A stretch of DNA of 64,000 bases from Aeromonas popoffii (lineage in GTDB: Bacteria; Pseudomonadota; Gammaproteobacteria; Enterobacterales; Aeromonadaceae): assembly GCF_000820025.1 (NCBI RefSeq), contig NZ_CDBI01000057.1:32935-96934 (forward strand), written 5' to 3'. The notes under the pieces are model-generated. The model did no database searches. It was not told the origin of the DNA and was given only the letters and a program-made list of their open reading frames with translations. How positions within the stretch are numbered: the first letter of the stretch is position 1; every line of letters starts with the position of its first letter. Shown here piece after piece: positions 43,843 to 53,383 of this stretch. A program made the translations under genes and the position numbers.

Positions 43843-45855
43843 TCAGGCGCTGAGTCGGAAGTGTTTGACCAGGCTCTCCTGCTGCTCGGCCAGGGAGTCG
43901 AGCTGCTGGCTGGTCTCGGCCACCCGCTCAATCCCCTGATAGTTGAGATCCGAGATATCCGAGATGCGGTTGAGGTTGGTGGCGATGTCGGCGCTGGTGG
44001 CCTGCTGCTGCTCGGCGGCGGAGGCGATCTGGCTCGACATGTCACTGATCAGCACCACTATCCCCTGCACCTCCTCCATGGCGTTGTTAGCGTGGGAGCT
44101 CTGGCTCACGCAGCTGTCCATCTCGCGGGAGCACTCCTGCATGACGGTGACCGCCTTGGCGACCCCCTGCTGCAGGTTTTCGATCATGGTCTGGATCTCG
44201 CTGGTGGACTGGGCGGTGCGTCCCGCCAGGCTGCGTACCTCGTCGGCCACCACCGCAAAGCCGCGGCCCTGCTCGCCGGCCCGGGCCGCCTCGATGGCGG
44301 CGTTTAGCGCCAGCAGGTTGGTCTGTTCGGCGACGCCGCGAATGACGTCGAGTATGTTGCCGATCTGGTTGCTCATGGCGCTCACATCGCCGATCACCTT
44401 GCCGGTCTGCTGCAACTTGCCCGCCAGCTGATGGGTGGTGGTGATGTTGCCGGCCATCACTTTACGACCTGTCTCTGAGGCTTTCTCCACGTCCTGCACC
44501 CGCTCCAGGGTCTGGTTGGCTGCCTGGGCCACTTCACGCACCGAGGCTTCCATCTGGGTCATGGCGGCAGCGACCGAGGCGGTTTCCTGGCGCTGTTTCT
44601 CCAGATCCACCCGCACCGATTCGGTGGTGTGGCGGTTGTCGTGGGCGGTGGCGTTGAGCTGGGTCGAGGCCTGGGAGAGCTGGGTCAGCACGTTCCCCAT
44701 CTGCTGGATCAGCAGGTTGATCTGGCTGCCGAGCTGGCCAAACTCGTTCTTGCTGCGAAAACCGATGCGCTGGGTCATGTCGCCCTGGGTCACCTCGGTC
44801 AGCACCCGTAGCAGCTCCTTGAGCGGGCGGCGAATGGCCTTGCCCAGGGTGTAGGCCACCAGAATGGCCACCAGTATAGCGATGGCGATGCTGATCCCCT
44901 GGGTGAGTGTGCTCTGGGCCTGCACCTTGCCGGAGGCGCGTATGTTGTTGTTCATCAGCAGCTGGCTCTGGTCGGTGATCCCCTCCAGCTTGCGCTGGAT
45001 GCTGACGATGAGTTTGCTGGCCTGCTTGCTCTGCTCGCGCATCCGCTCTTGCTGCTGCATCAGCGCCAGGTACTGGGAGAGCACCCCTTCGCTGGCGGTG
45101 GTATCGCGCACGAAGCCGTGCACGTAGTGGCCCATGTCATTGTCGAAGTTTTTGAGCTCTCCCTGCAGATCCTGGATGGTGCTGTTGAAGCCTTCTATCT
45201 GCATTTTGTTGCGTTTGAGCGCCCCCGCGATGGGGGCGGGTATGGTCTGGTTGAGCGCATCCATGGTGGAGAGTTCGATGGCGGAGAGTTTGGTGGTCAG
45301 GGTCTCGGACAGCATCTTGATGAAGTTGTCGTCTATGGTGACCATCATGTCCCCCAGGCTCTTCTTGAACTGGGGCAGACTGACCTGGAACTGCCCCTTG
45401 GCCTGGTTCACTTTGTGCAAGCGAATGAGCAAGGCCTGATGTTCGGCAGGCAGGGTGCCGGTCAGTTGCAGATAGTCGCTGACCAGCGTGCTCAGTGCCG
45501 CCATCTCGCCCTGCAGTTCAGGGTGAGCCGCCGCCTGCCGACTGAGGGTGGCGAGCGTCTTGTCGACCTGAGCCTTGGCCTGTTGTAGCGCGGCCACCTC
45601 GGCCTGGATCTGCTTGGGATCCTGCTCGGTCAGCACGTCGGTGAGCCACTTGTTGGCGCTGAGCAAACTGATCTGGGTCTGACTGCTGGCGATCACCAGT
45701 GGCATGGATTGCCGGGTGACCTGATCCAGCGCCTGATTGAGCTCGCGCTGGCTGCGAAAGGTGAGTACCGAGGAGGCCGCCATCACGGCCACCAGAATGG
45801 CAAAGCCTAAATAGACCCTCTGCAAGATGGAGAGGTCTGACATTGTTTGTTTCAT
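43843..45855 (-). CDS. Methyl-accepting chemotaxis protein
   Basis: A 670-residue transmembrane chemoreceptor. TM1 is near residues 12-30, followed by a long (about 280-residue) helical periplasmic sensor domain, TM2 near 315-335, a HAMP domain ([19 protein letters not shown]), and a cytoplasmic signalling domain with the hairpin tip [20 protein letters not shown]. The large helical sensor suggests a helical-bimodular (HBM-like) ligand domain. Ligand unknown. ATG at 45855 or 45843. A sigma-28-like promoter lies upstream. Confidence 0.93.
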   Translation of the reverse strand: MKQTMSDLSILQRVYLGFAILVAVMAASSVLTFRSQRELNQALDQVTRQSMPLVIASSQTQISLLSANKWLTDVLTEQDPKQIQAEVAALQQAKAQVDKTLATLSRQAAAHPELQGEMAALSTLVSDYLQLTGTLPAEHQALLIRLHKVNQAKGQFQVSLPQFKKSLGDMMVTIDDNFIKMLSETLTTKLSAIELSTMDALNQTIPAPIAGALKRNKMQIEGFNSTIQDLQGELKNFDNDMGHYVHGFVRDTTASEGVLSQYLALMQQQERMREQSKQASKLIVSIQRKLEGITDQSQLLMNNNIRASGKVQAQSTLTQGISIAIAILVAILVAYTLGKAIRRPLKELLRVLTEVTQGDMTQRIGFRSKNEFGQLGSQINLLIQQMGNVLTQLSQASTQLNATAHDNRHTTESVRVDLEKQRQETASVAAAMTQMEASVREVAQAANQTLERVQDVEKASETGRKVMAGNITTTHQLAGKLQQTGKVIGDVSAMSNQIGNILDVIRGVAEQTNLLALNAAIEAARAGEQGRGFAVVADEVRSLAGRTAQSTSEIQTMIENLQQGVAKAVTVMQECSREMDSCVSQSSHANNAMEEVQGIVVLISDMSSQIASAAEQQQATSADIATNLNRISDISDLNYQGIERVAETSQQLDSLAEQQESLVKHFRLSA

Positions 45856-45956
45856 TATTGTCCCGCTTTATATGCAAAAGTCCCTTGCCTGAATACCCCG
45901 TCCATTTGATACCCTGCTACCACCCTGGGCGAGTGACGCCATCTGACGTCTTCCGG

Positions 45957-45983
45957 CTATCGGTATTTTTAACAATAACTGAA
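45957..45983 (-). promoter_or_regulatory. Possible sigma-28 promoter of the chemoreceptor gene
   Basis: On the minus strand TTCAGTTA, 11 bases, ACCGATAG. Spacing is exact for FliA and the -10 matches 6 of 8, the -35 only 5 of 8. It lies about 95 bases before the start. Confidence 0.45.
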
Positions 45984-46105
45984 GAAAATGGGACAACGGC
46001 TGTGTCAAATGTTGGCTTGTGTCACACTTGACACCCCTTGATGACCACCTCGGGAGCAACTTGAGGTGGGTGTTGAATTTTCTTTTTCATATAAAGGAGT
46101 TATCC

Positions 46106-46456
46106 ATGGCGCAAGAAACCATTTTCAGCAAAATCATCCGTAAAGAGATCCCCGCCGACATCCTTTATCAAGACGAGCTGGTGACCGCATTCCGGGACAT
46201 CCAGCCCAAGGCCAAGACCCATATCCTGATCATTCCCAACGTATTGATCCCCACGGTCAACGACGTGGAAGCCGAACATGAGCTGGCCCTTGGTCGCATG
46301 TTCACGGTGGCGCGCAAGCTGGCAAGCGAGGCCGGGATTGCCGAGGATGGCTATCGCCTGATCATGAACTGCAATCGCCACGGCGGGCAGGAGGTCTACC
46401 ACATCCACATGCATCTGCTGGGGGGTCAATCCCTGGGGCCGCTGCTTAGCCTGTGA
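46106..46456 (+). CDS. hinT: Purine nucleoside phosphoramidase, HIT family
   Basis: A 116-residue cytoplasmic HIT protein hydrolysing AMP-lysine-type phosphoramidates. The histidine triad is [11 protein letters not shown], preceded by [14 protein letters not shown] at 46094-46099 sets the start. It heads the hinT-COG3014-ycfL-lpoB-thiK run; the next gene overlaps its stop. Confidence 0.95.
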   Translation: MAQETIFSKIIRKEIPADILYQDELVTAFRDIQPKAKTHILIIPNVLIPTVNDVEAEHELALGRMFTVARKLASEAGIAEDGYRLIMNCNRHGGQEVYHIHMHLLGGQSLGPLLSL

Positions 46457-47880
46457 TGCTTCGGTTTCCCCGTCTGGCCGCTCTTCTGCTGGTCAGTGCC
46501 CTGCTGGGGGGCTGCGCCTCCCACTGGCAGGACATATTCGTCTCCTATTCCGATCAGATGGCGCCGCTGCGCAACCAGCTGTTGCTGGGGCACGCCGCCG
46601 AGGCGTTGCCAGCGGTGCGCGAATCCACTCAAGGGGACGACAGCTATGTGCTGGACCGGCTCGAGCAGGGCCGCATCGCCTGGCTGGCAGGTCAGGATAC
46701 GGGCAGCAAGCAGGCGTTCACCGCCGCCGACAGCCGCCTTGAGTGGGAAGACAATCAGGCCCAATACCGGCTGAGCCAGGGGTTGGGTCAGGCGGGTAGC
46801 CTGCTTACTAACGATCAGAGCATGGCTTACCTGACGCCGGATTATGAGCGCACCATGCTGCATCACTATCTGGCGCTCAATTACCTGCAACGGGGAGATG
46901 CCGACGGCGCCCTGGTGGAGGTACGCCGGGCCAATCAGGTGCAGGAGCGGGCCCTCAAGGCACGGGCGGGGGAGCTGAACAAGGCCAGAGAGAAGCGGGC
47001 TGAAGCCACTACAGAGCGCGAGATGCGCCAGATGATGTCGCACGGGGCTCCGGATCTCGACCGGCTGATTGGCCAGGTGAAAAACGGCTTTCAGAACGCC
47101 TATACCTTCTATTTCTCTGGCGTGCTGTATGAGGCTGCCGGGGATCTTAACGATGCCTGGGTCGACTATCAGCGTGGCTACCAGATAGCGCCGGACAACC
47201 AGAGCCTGCAGGATGCCTTGCTGCGCCTCGCCCGTTTACGGGGCTCCGCGGACGAGATCCGCGAGACCGAGAAGAAAGTGGGTCGCAAGGCGCCGCCGCT
47301 TGCCAAGGATCAGGGGCAGCTGGTGGTGCTGTTTGAAGATGGCTTGATCCCGGCGCGGCGCGAACTGTTCCTGCCGCTGCCCATCGCCACCTCTCGCGGT
47401 GATTTTCGCACCTTTACCGTTGCCATCCCCTATTACGACAATAGAGCCAGCCAGACAGGTCCCCTTGTCGTCTCGGTTGGCAAGCGAATCGAGCAGACCA
47501 GCGAGCTGGTCAGGCTGGAAGCGCTGGCCGCCAAGGATCTGCAGGAGCGGTTGCCGGGCATGCTGACCCGTCAGGCGCTGCGGCTGGTGGCCAAGGAGCA
47601 GCTGAGGCACACCGCCGCCAAAGAGGGGGGCGATGTGGGCAATATTCTGGTCGGCATCTTCAATATCCTCTCGGAGCGGGCCGATACCCGCAGCTGGCTG
47701 ACGTTGCCGGCCCTGGCGTCCAGTTGGCAGGGCATGCTGCCGGCTGGCGAGGTACAGCTCACCCTGGGGGCGGGCAGCGCCCAGCGCCAGGTGCCACTCA
47801 CCATCCACAAGGGACACACCACCCTGGTCTGGGTACAGCGCCTCGGGGCTGGCTTGACCACCCGCGTTATGCCGTTATAA
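46456..47880 (+). CDS. COG3014-family lipoprotein
   Basis: A 474-residue lipoprotein: signal [19 protein letters not shown] with lipobox LLGGC. The N-terminal half is helical and TPR-like (HHYLALNYLQRGDADGALVE; YLSGVLY-type repeats near FYFSGVLYEAAGDLNDAW). The C-terminal half is beta-rich. The ATG overlaps the hinT stop (TGATG), implying coupling. Uncharacterised; its place between hinT and lpoB suggests a link to envelope or peptidoglycan assembly. Confidence 0.88.
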   Translation: MLRFPRLAALLLVSALLGGCASHWQDIFVSYSDQMAPLRNQLLLGHAAEALPAVRESTQGDDSYVLDRLEQGRIAWLAGQDTGSKQAFTAADSRLEWEDNQAQYRLSQGLGQAGSLLTNDQSMAYLTPDYERTMLHHYLALNYLQRGDADGALVEVRRANQVQERALKARAGELNKAREKRAEATTEREMRQMMSHGAPDLDRLIGQVKNGFQNAYTFYFSGVLYEAAGDLNDAWVDYQRGYQIAPDNQSLQDALLRLARLRGSADEIRETEKKVGRKAPPLAKDQGQLVVLFEDGLIPARRELFLPLPIATSRGDFRTFTVAIPYYDNRASQTGPLVVSVGKRIEQTSELVRLEALAAKDLQERLPGMLTRQALRLVAKEQLRHTAAKEGGDVGNILVGIFNILSERADTRSWLTLPALASSWQGMLPAGEVQLTLGAGSAQRQVPLTIHKGHTTLVWVQRLGAGLTTRVMPL

Positions 47881-47942
47881 GGATGGCGTGACAGATACGA
47901 TAAACCGGCGTGACCTGTGGCCTGCCGGCGAAGGAGATCAAG

Positions 47943-48335
47943 ATGAAAGCATACGGTTTGGCCCTGGCGATGCTGCTGACCGGCTGCGCCACCAATACGT
48001 CCGGCGTGGCGCTCTATGGCGCGGCGGGGGCGGCACCCGTGCAGGAACAGCATCAGAACGTCAATGTGACCCTGACCGAACTGAGCCGGCGCGAGCAAAA
48101 TGGCCTGCTGCAGGTCAATGTGGCTGCGGCCAGTACCCAGCGTGGCGATAACAGGCTGCAATATCTGTTCTATTGGTATGATGAGGCGGGGCAGGAGGTG
48201 GCCAGCGATGGGCGCGGCTGGACCCCTATTCAGCTCCACGGCTATCAGAGCCGCACCCTATCAGCCCTGGCGCCGAGCCCGGCCGCCCGGGGATACCGGA
48301 TTTATGTACGCGAAGTGATTGAGGAATCCTACTGA
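47943..48335 (+). CDS. ycfL: YcfL-like (DUF1425) lipoprotein
   Basis: A 130-residue lipoprotein with lipobox LLTGC and a beta-sandwich pattern (YLFYWYDEAGQEV, then GWTPIQLHGYQSRTL). It matches E. coli YcfL in length, motif and position immediately before lpoB; its stop overlaps the lpoB start by one base. Function unknown, presumed partner of LpoB. Confidence 0.88.
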   Translation: MKAYGLALAMLLTGCATNTSGVALYGAAGAAPVQEQHQNVNVTLTELSRREQNGLLQVNVAAASTQRGDNRLQYLFYWYDEAGQEVASDGRGWTPIQLHGYQSRTLSALAPSPAARGYRIYVREVIEESY

Positions 48336-48931
48336 TGAAAATGAATCATGCCCTGCTGATATTGACTGGCGCCCTGCTGCTCGGCGGCTGTTCCAGCACC
48401 ACTGTCAGCTATGGCGACCCGACCGAAACCGAGACGGTGACAGTGGACTACGGTTCATCGGATCTGCAGGCCATCGCTGACAAGATGGCGGACTCCATGC
48501 TCGCCTCGCCGGCCACCAGCGAGATCACCGCCGGCGGTCGTCCGGTGATGTTTATGGACTCCATCCGCAACAAGACCTCGGAGCACATAGATACCGAGGC
48601 CATCACCGACACCATCCGCACCAAGTTGTTGCGGTCCGGCAAGTTCCGTTTCGTCGACATGAGCAAGGTGGCGGCGGTCAAGCAGCAGCTTGAGTACCAG
48701 CAGGGCAGCGGCATGGTGGATCCCGCCTCCATGGTGCGTCTGGGCAAGCAGACCGGGGCCCGTTACATGATCTATGGCAACCTCGCCAGCATCGTCAAGG
48801 ACAATGGCAAGGTGAAGAATGTCTACTACCAAATGACCATGAACCTGATGGATCTGCAAAACGGCGAGCTGCTGTGGGCCGATCAGAAGGAGATCCGCAA
48901 ACAGGCGAAGAAATCCACCTTTGGCTGGTGA
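48335..48931 (+). CDS. lpoB: Penicillin-binding protein activator LpoB
   Basis: A 198-residue outer-membrane lipoprotein (lipobox LLGGC) that stimulates the synthase PBP1B across the periplasm. The globular domain reads VMFMDSIRNKTSEHIDTEAI, LRSGKFRFVDMSKV and ARYMIYGNLASIV, typical of LpoB. The linker between the lipid anchor and domain is short (about 25 residues) compared with E. coli's longer disordered linker. Confidence 0.93.
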   Translation: MKMNHALLILTGALLLGGCSSTTVSYGDPTETETVTVDYGSSDLQAIADKMADSMLASPATSEITAGGRPVMFMDSIRNKTSEHIDTEAITDTIRTKLLRSGKFRFVDMSKVAAVKQQLEYQQGSGMVDPASMVRLGKQTGARYMIYGNLASIVKDNGKVKNVYYQMTMNLMDLQNGELLWADQKEIRKQAKKSTFGW

Positions 48932-49754
48932 TCTGGCGGCGCTCGCGCTACTGGCCAGCCTGCCGGCCCCCTGGTGTTCGGGGCGGCTGGAAGCGCTGGC
49001 CAGCGGCCTGACCAACTGCAACTATCGACTGCGCCTCCCCTCGGGGCGCAGTCATTTTTTGCGGCTCGGTCATCCGGATCCGACGCGGCTCGGCATCGAC
49101 AGGGCAACCGAGTGGCAGCTCTATCGGGGGGCCATCGGTCAGGGGTTGGCGTTGCCCTGCCATCACAGCGACCTCGCCAGCGGCCTGATGTTGCTGGATT
49201 GGTGCGATGAACCCAACTGGGCCGAGGCGCCCCCGCCATCCGCCGAGCAGCCCCGTTTGCTGGCCGAGGTGCTGGTGCGACTGCACCGGCTGCCGGTGCC
49301 CGCCGTGGTGATGGCGGTGCGGGCTCATGCTGCCGGTTATCGCGGCCGCCTGGCCCGGATCCCTGAATGGTTGCCTGCGCTGGAGCGGGGGCTGATCGCC
49401 AGCCGTGAGCCGGCCGATTGCTGGCTCCCTTGCCATCATGATCTCAATCCGGCTAATTTGTTGGGGTCGCGCCCCTGGGTCATCGACTGGGAGTATGGCG
49501 CCGCCGGCCATCCCGGTTTCGAGGTCGCCAGCATACAGCGCACCCACGGCTGGAACGACGACCAGCGAGAGGCACTGGAACAGCGCTATCTTGAACGGGC
49601 AGGGGGGGCGCTGGGAGCAAAGGGCTTTCAGAGTCAGGCCTTCTTGCCCTGGGTCGACTACATAGGGCTGCTGTGGGCGCTGCTGATGGCCGAGCAAGCC
49701 CCCGGGCCCGATTATCAGGCGTTGATCGACAGCAATCGTCAACGGCTGGAGTAG
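48921..49754 (+). CDS. thiK: Thiamine kinase-like phosphotransferase
   Basis: A 277-residue aminoglycoside-phosphotransferase-fold kinase, thought to phosphorylate thiamine in salvage. Catalytic loop CHHDLNPANLL (HxDxxxxN) and metal-binding VIDWEYG are present. Start is uncertain: a TTG at 48921 inside the lpoB tail keeps the frame. It follows lpoB as in E. coli, but nagZ does not follow. Confidence 0.84.
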   Translation: MAGDLAALALLASLPAPWCSGRLEALASGLTNCNYRLRLPSGRSHFLRLGHPDPTRLGIDRATEWQLYRGAIGQGLALPCHHSDLASGLMLLDWCDEPNWAEAPPPSAEQPRLLAEVLVRLHRLPVPAVVMAVRAHAAGYRGRLARIPEWLPALERGLIASREPADCWLPCHHDLNPANLLGSRPWVIDWEYGAAGHPGFEVASIQRTHGWNDDQREALEQRYLERAGGALGAKGFQSQAFLPWVDYIGLLWALLMAEQAPGPDYQALIDSNRQRLE

Positions 49755-49870
49755 TGCCGGTGGCGGGGTTGTCAGGGGCGGCTCGACACGCATCGCCCAC
49801 GTTTCAGTGGCTGGCCCTGACAGGATCAGATCGAGATGAATCATTAACTCGTCAACCGTTGGAGTAGTGC

Positions 49871-50728
49871 ATGGTGACCTCCTTTTCCTGGCGTCAGCCC
49901 CGCAGCTGGAGTCTGTTGTTGCTCTGCCTGCTGTTGCTGGGCTGTTCCACCCGGGTGGTCTATTACTGGCTGGACGTGGCCATCGTCTGGCAGCTGGATG
50001 ACTACTTCTCGCTGGATCGCAGCCAGAAGCGGCTGCTGGGCAACGAGGTCAAGGGGCTGATGGCCTGGCACCGTCAGTATGAGGTGCCCCGTTACGCCGA
50101 TGATCTGGACGCGCTGGCCAAGGCGGTGGTGAGCCCCATGAGCCCGGCCCAGGTCTCTCTTCATCTGGAGGCGGCCCAGCAGAGCCTGACTCGCACCCTG
50201 GAGAACACGGTTCCCCGCGCCGTCCGGCTGGCCCGTACCCTGACCGAGGAGCAGGTGGCCCTGTTCATGAAGGACAGGCTCAGCCGGCAGACCGAGCGGG
50301 AGCAGGATTTTGCCCGCCAGCCCAAGGCCGAGCGGCTCAGGGAGTTCACCGACAGGATGAACAAGCGGCTGGTGTTCTGGATTGGGGAGGTGAAGCCGGC
50401 CCAGGCGCCGCTGGTGGCACAGTGGGTGGCGTGGCAGTACGAGTTGCAGGCCCCCTGGCTGGAGTTCCAGAGCGCCTGGACCAAGGAGCTGGACAGGCTG
50501 ATGCAGCAGCGCCAGAGCCCGGACTTCGGCGCCCAGCTCACCGCCCTGTTGCAGCAGGGGGATGGACTCATGGATGGCCGTTTCACCGGCTACACGGATC
50601 AGTCCCGCCAGCGCACCGTCAACTGGCTGAGCGCCCTGAGCCAGTCGCTGGACATCTCCCAGCGCGCCCATCTCTACACCCTGCTCAAGGGCTATGCCCG
50701 CGATTTCAGGCAGATGTCGCAGGGGTGA
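49871..50728 (+). CDS. DUF6279-family lipoprotein
   Basis: A 285-residue, all-helical lipoprotein: signal with LLLLGC lipobox, then VVYYWLDVAIVWQLDDYFSL, the conserved opening of DUF6279. Function unknown. It starts 117 bases after thiK and may share its transcript. Confidence 0.85.
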   Translation: MVTSFSWRQPRSWSLLLLCLLLLGCSTRVVYYWLDVAIVWQLDDYFSLDRSQKRLLGNEVKGLMAWHRQYEVPRYADDLDALAKAVVSPMSPAQVSLHLEAAQQSLTRTLENTVPRAVRLARTLTEEQVALFMKDRLSRQTEREQDFARQPKAERLREFTDRMNKRLVFWIGEVKPAQAPLVAQWVAWQYELQAPWLEFQSAWTKELDRLMQQRQSPDFGAQLTALLQQGDGLMDGRFTGYTDQSRQRTVNWLSALSQSLDISQRAHLYTLLKGYARDFRQMSQG

Positions 50729-50853
50729 GTCTTGTTTTCGGCAGGGCGCCGTGCGAGGTTTGATGGCCCTGCCGCCCTTGTCCTTGTTGGGCGCCTGTGG
50801 TAGTTTGCCCTTTCTATTATTCGGGAATTAACTTTTTGAGCCTGTTGGACAAA

Positions 50854-51309
50854 GTGAAACTGGCGTTGATGACACTGCTCATCTCGCTCACTCTGTTGCT
50901 CTCTACCGTCTCGGTGGAGGGGCTCAAGGCATCCGCGCCTCAGGCCGCTTCCCAGCATGGCCAGCTGATGAATGATGTCGGCACAGGCGATCAGCCCGAT
51001 ACCGCGCGGGTGATCCACAGCGCCAGCGACAGCGACGACGGTGTCGTCAAGTTTGTCGGCTCCTACCAGAATCATCTGCTGCGGCTCGAACACTCCCTGC
51101 GCAGTGATCACCAGCCCGGCAGCGTCGTCTACGAGCTGATCATGAGCTGGTCGCAGCAGGCTATCCTGCTGCTGCTCTGTGGCCTGCTGCTCTACGCGGC
51201 CCTCTTCTACCCCAAAAACAGCTTCCGCGACTGCTTTGCCACCATTCACCGGCACAGGTTGCAACGTCAACACCTGCAATACCGCTTCTCCCAGAGTTAC
51301 CTCGCCTGA
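50854..51309 (+). CDS. Hypothetical membrane-associated protein
   Basis: About 151 residues from a GTG at 50854: signal-like MKLALMTLLISLTLLLST, a polar middle with no family I recognise, then one transmembrane helix (AILLLLCGLLLYAALFYP) and a basic C-terminal tail rich in His/Arg/Gln. The likely topology is N-terminus cleaved or in, middle in the periplasm and tail in the cytoplasm. It precedes secD2. The start could also be ATG 50869 or an upstream TTG. Confidence 0.6.
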   Translation: MKLALMTLLISLTLLLSTVSVEGLKASAPQAASQHGQLMNDVGTGDQPDTARVIHSASDSDDGVVKFVGSYQNHLLRLEHSLRSDHQPGSVVYELIMSWSQQAILLLLCGLLLYAALFYPKNSFRDCFATIHRHRLQRQHLQYRFSQSYLA

Positions 51310-51465
51310 TCCCGATGGGGTCCGGCCTTGCTGCACTGCCTCATCGTCTCCTGTAAAGCCTGCTCACCGCGCGTGAACGGGCCCTGATCTCATTTATGTT
51401 TTCTTGCGTACCGCCCCCGCCATGGGTGGCGAGCGCGCCGCCTTCTACTGACAGAGGCTTTTGCC

Positions 51466-53268
51466 ATGAGCAAAAAGAGTCGTACCACCCTGAATCGCAT
51501 GAGCATGTGGCAGTATGCCCTGCTGCTGCTCATGCTGGTTACCTTTGCGTTTTACTCCCTGCCCACCTTCTTCGGTGAGCAGCCTTCCCTCGGCCTGCAC
51601 GGCCAGACCAGCCTGACCGAGGCGCAGCGCACCCTGCTGGCCGACAACCGGATAGTGCCGGTCAAACAGGTGCAACAGAAAGAGCGGGTCGAGCTGGTGT
51701 TCAACAGCCAGTCCGAACAGCAAAGGGCCAAGCAGCTGCTGGAGCAGCAGGGCTATGACAGCGCGGCCCTGACCCTGGAGTTCTACTCCAATGCCCCGAC
51801 CTGGATCAGCCAGCTCGGCGCTTCCCCCATCAAGCTCGGGCTGGACTTGCGCGGCGGCTCCCAGCTGCTGATCGGGGTCGATCTCAGCTTCGTGGTGGAC
51901 AACCAGACCAGAAACCTGGTGGACACGCTGCGCACCCAGTTTCGCGAGGCGCGCCTGCGGGGCGCCAACGTGGCCCGGGTGAGCGAAGGGGAGGTGAGAG
52001 TCACACTGCCCGAGGTGGCCGATCAGGCACCCTGGCTCAACATCATCAAGGATTCCGCCGGCACCCGACAGGATCAGTGGATCCTCAATCGCAGCGGCAA
52101 CGAGCTGCGACTGGTGATGAGCGAGACCGAGCGCGCCCTGCTGGCCAACAACGCCGTGACCCAGAACCTGTCGATCCTGAAAAAACGGATCAACGAGCTT
52201 GGCATCGTCGAGGCCTCGGTCCAGCGTCAGGGCCAGGATGGCATCCGCATCGAGCTGCCAGGGGTGCACAATCCCAAGCAAGCCAAGGAAGTGATAGGCG
52301 CCACTGCGTCGCTGGCCTTCTACGAGGCCCAGGCCGACAGCCGCTTTTTCATGGCGGATCGCAGCGGTCAGGCGGTCGGTCTGGCCCGCAAGCCGGTGCT
52401 GACTGGTGAGCACATCGTCGATGCGCGCGCCAATATGGGCGAGATGGGCCAACCCCAGGTCAATATCGTGCTCGACAGCCTGGGTGGCAGCAAGATGAAC
52501 CAGTTCAGCCGCCAGCACGTGGGCAAACCGATGGCCACCGTCTTCACCGAATACAAGACCAACGCCCAGGGCCAGCTGCGTGCCCAGAGCGAGGTGATCA
52601 ACGTCGCCACCATCCAGACCGCCCTTGGCAACCAGTTCCGCATCACAGGCATTGGCAGTTTGCCTGAGGCGCAAGAGCTGGCCATGCTGCTGCGGGCCGG
52701 TGCCCTCACTGCGCCGCTCAAGATCCTGGAAGAGCGCTCAATCGGCCCAACTCTCGGCTTGCAGAACATAGAGGCGGGCTTCACCGCGCTGGCGTTCGGC
52801 ATGGCGGGCATGATGCTGTTCATGATGGCCTGGTATCGCAAGTTCGGCTGGGTCGCTATCACGGCGCTCATCGCCAACCTGCTGATGCAGGTGGGCATGC
52901 TGGCCGTGCTGCCGGGGGCCGTGCTGACCCTGCCAGGGATCGCCGGTCTGGTACTCACGGTCGGCATGGCGGTGGATACCCATGTGCTGATCTTTGAGCG
53001 GATCAAAGACCGCCTGCGGGAGGGGGGGAGCCTTGCCAACGCCATCGACTTTGGCTATCGCTCGGCGTTTCGCACCATCTTCGATGCCAACATCACCACC
53101 CTGATCTGCGCCGTGGTGCTCTACTCCATCGGCTCGGGCCCGCTGCAGGGCTTCTCCATCACCCTGATCCTGGGTCTCATCTCCAGCATGGTGACCGGCA
53201 TCTGGGGCACCCGCGCCATCATCAACCCCCTGTGGGGCAAGTGCAGCGACAAGCTGCTGAGGGTGTGA
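51466..53268 (+). CDS. secD: Protein translocase subunit SecD (second paralogue)
   Basis: A 600-residue RND-fold membrane protein that, with SecF, uses the ion gradient to pull exported proteins out of the SecYEG channel. TM1 is followed by the signature LGLDLRGGSQLLIGVD and a large periplasmic P1 domain, then five helices at the C-terminus. The TM4 proton/sodium site reads GMAVDTHVLIFERIKDRL; most SecD proteins have VDANV. No yajC or tgt precedes it, so this is likely the accessory secD2 rather than the housekeeping copy. Confidence 0.9.
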   Translation: MSKKSRTTLNRMSMWQYALLLLMLVTFAFYSLPTFFGEQPSLGLHGQTSLTEAQRTLLADNRIVPVKQVQQKERVELVFNSQSEQQRAKQLLEQQGYDSAALTLEFYSNAPTWISQLGASPIKLGLDLRGGSQLLIGVDLSFVVDNQTRNLVDTLRTQFREARLRGANVARVSEGEVRVTLPEVADQAPWLNIIKDSAGTRQDQWILNRSGNELRLVMSETERALLANNAVTQNLSILKKRINELGIVEASVQRQGQDGIRIELPGVHNPKQAKEVIGATASLAFYEAQADSRFFMADRSGQAVGLARKPVLTGEHIVDARANMGEMGQPQVNIVLDSLGGSKMNQFSRQHVGKPMATVFTEYKTNAQGQLRAQSEVINVATIQTALGNQFRITGIGSLPEAQELAMLLRAGALTAPLKILEERSIGPTLGLQNIEAGFTALAFGMAGMMLFMMAWYRKFGWVAITALIANLLMQVGMLAVLPGAVLTLPGIAGLVLTVGMAVDTHVLIFERIKDRLREGGSLANAIDFGYRSAFRTIFDANITTLICAVVLYSIGSGPLQGFSITLILGLISSMVTGIWGTRAIINPLWGKCSDKLLRV

Positions 53269-53383
53269 TCGTGACCCCTGCATTCACTTTGTGCCATCGC
53301 GTCGCGCGTTCGAGCCTGCTCCGCGCCTGCGCCACGCGCTTCCGGTTGGGAAGCCCGAGTCAGCTGTTGTTGAGGATAAAACT

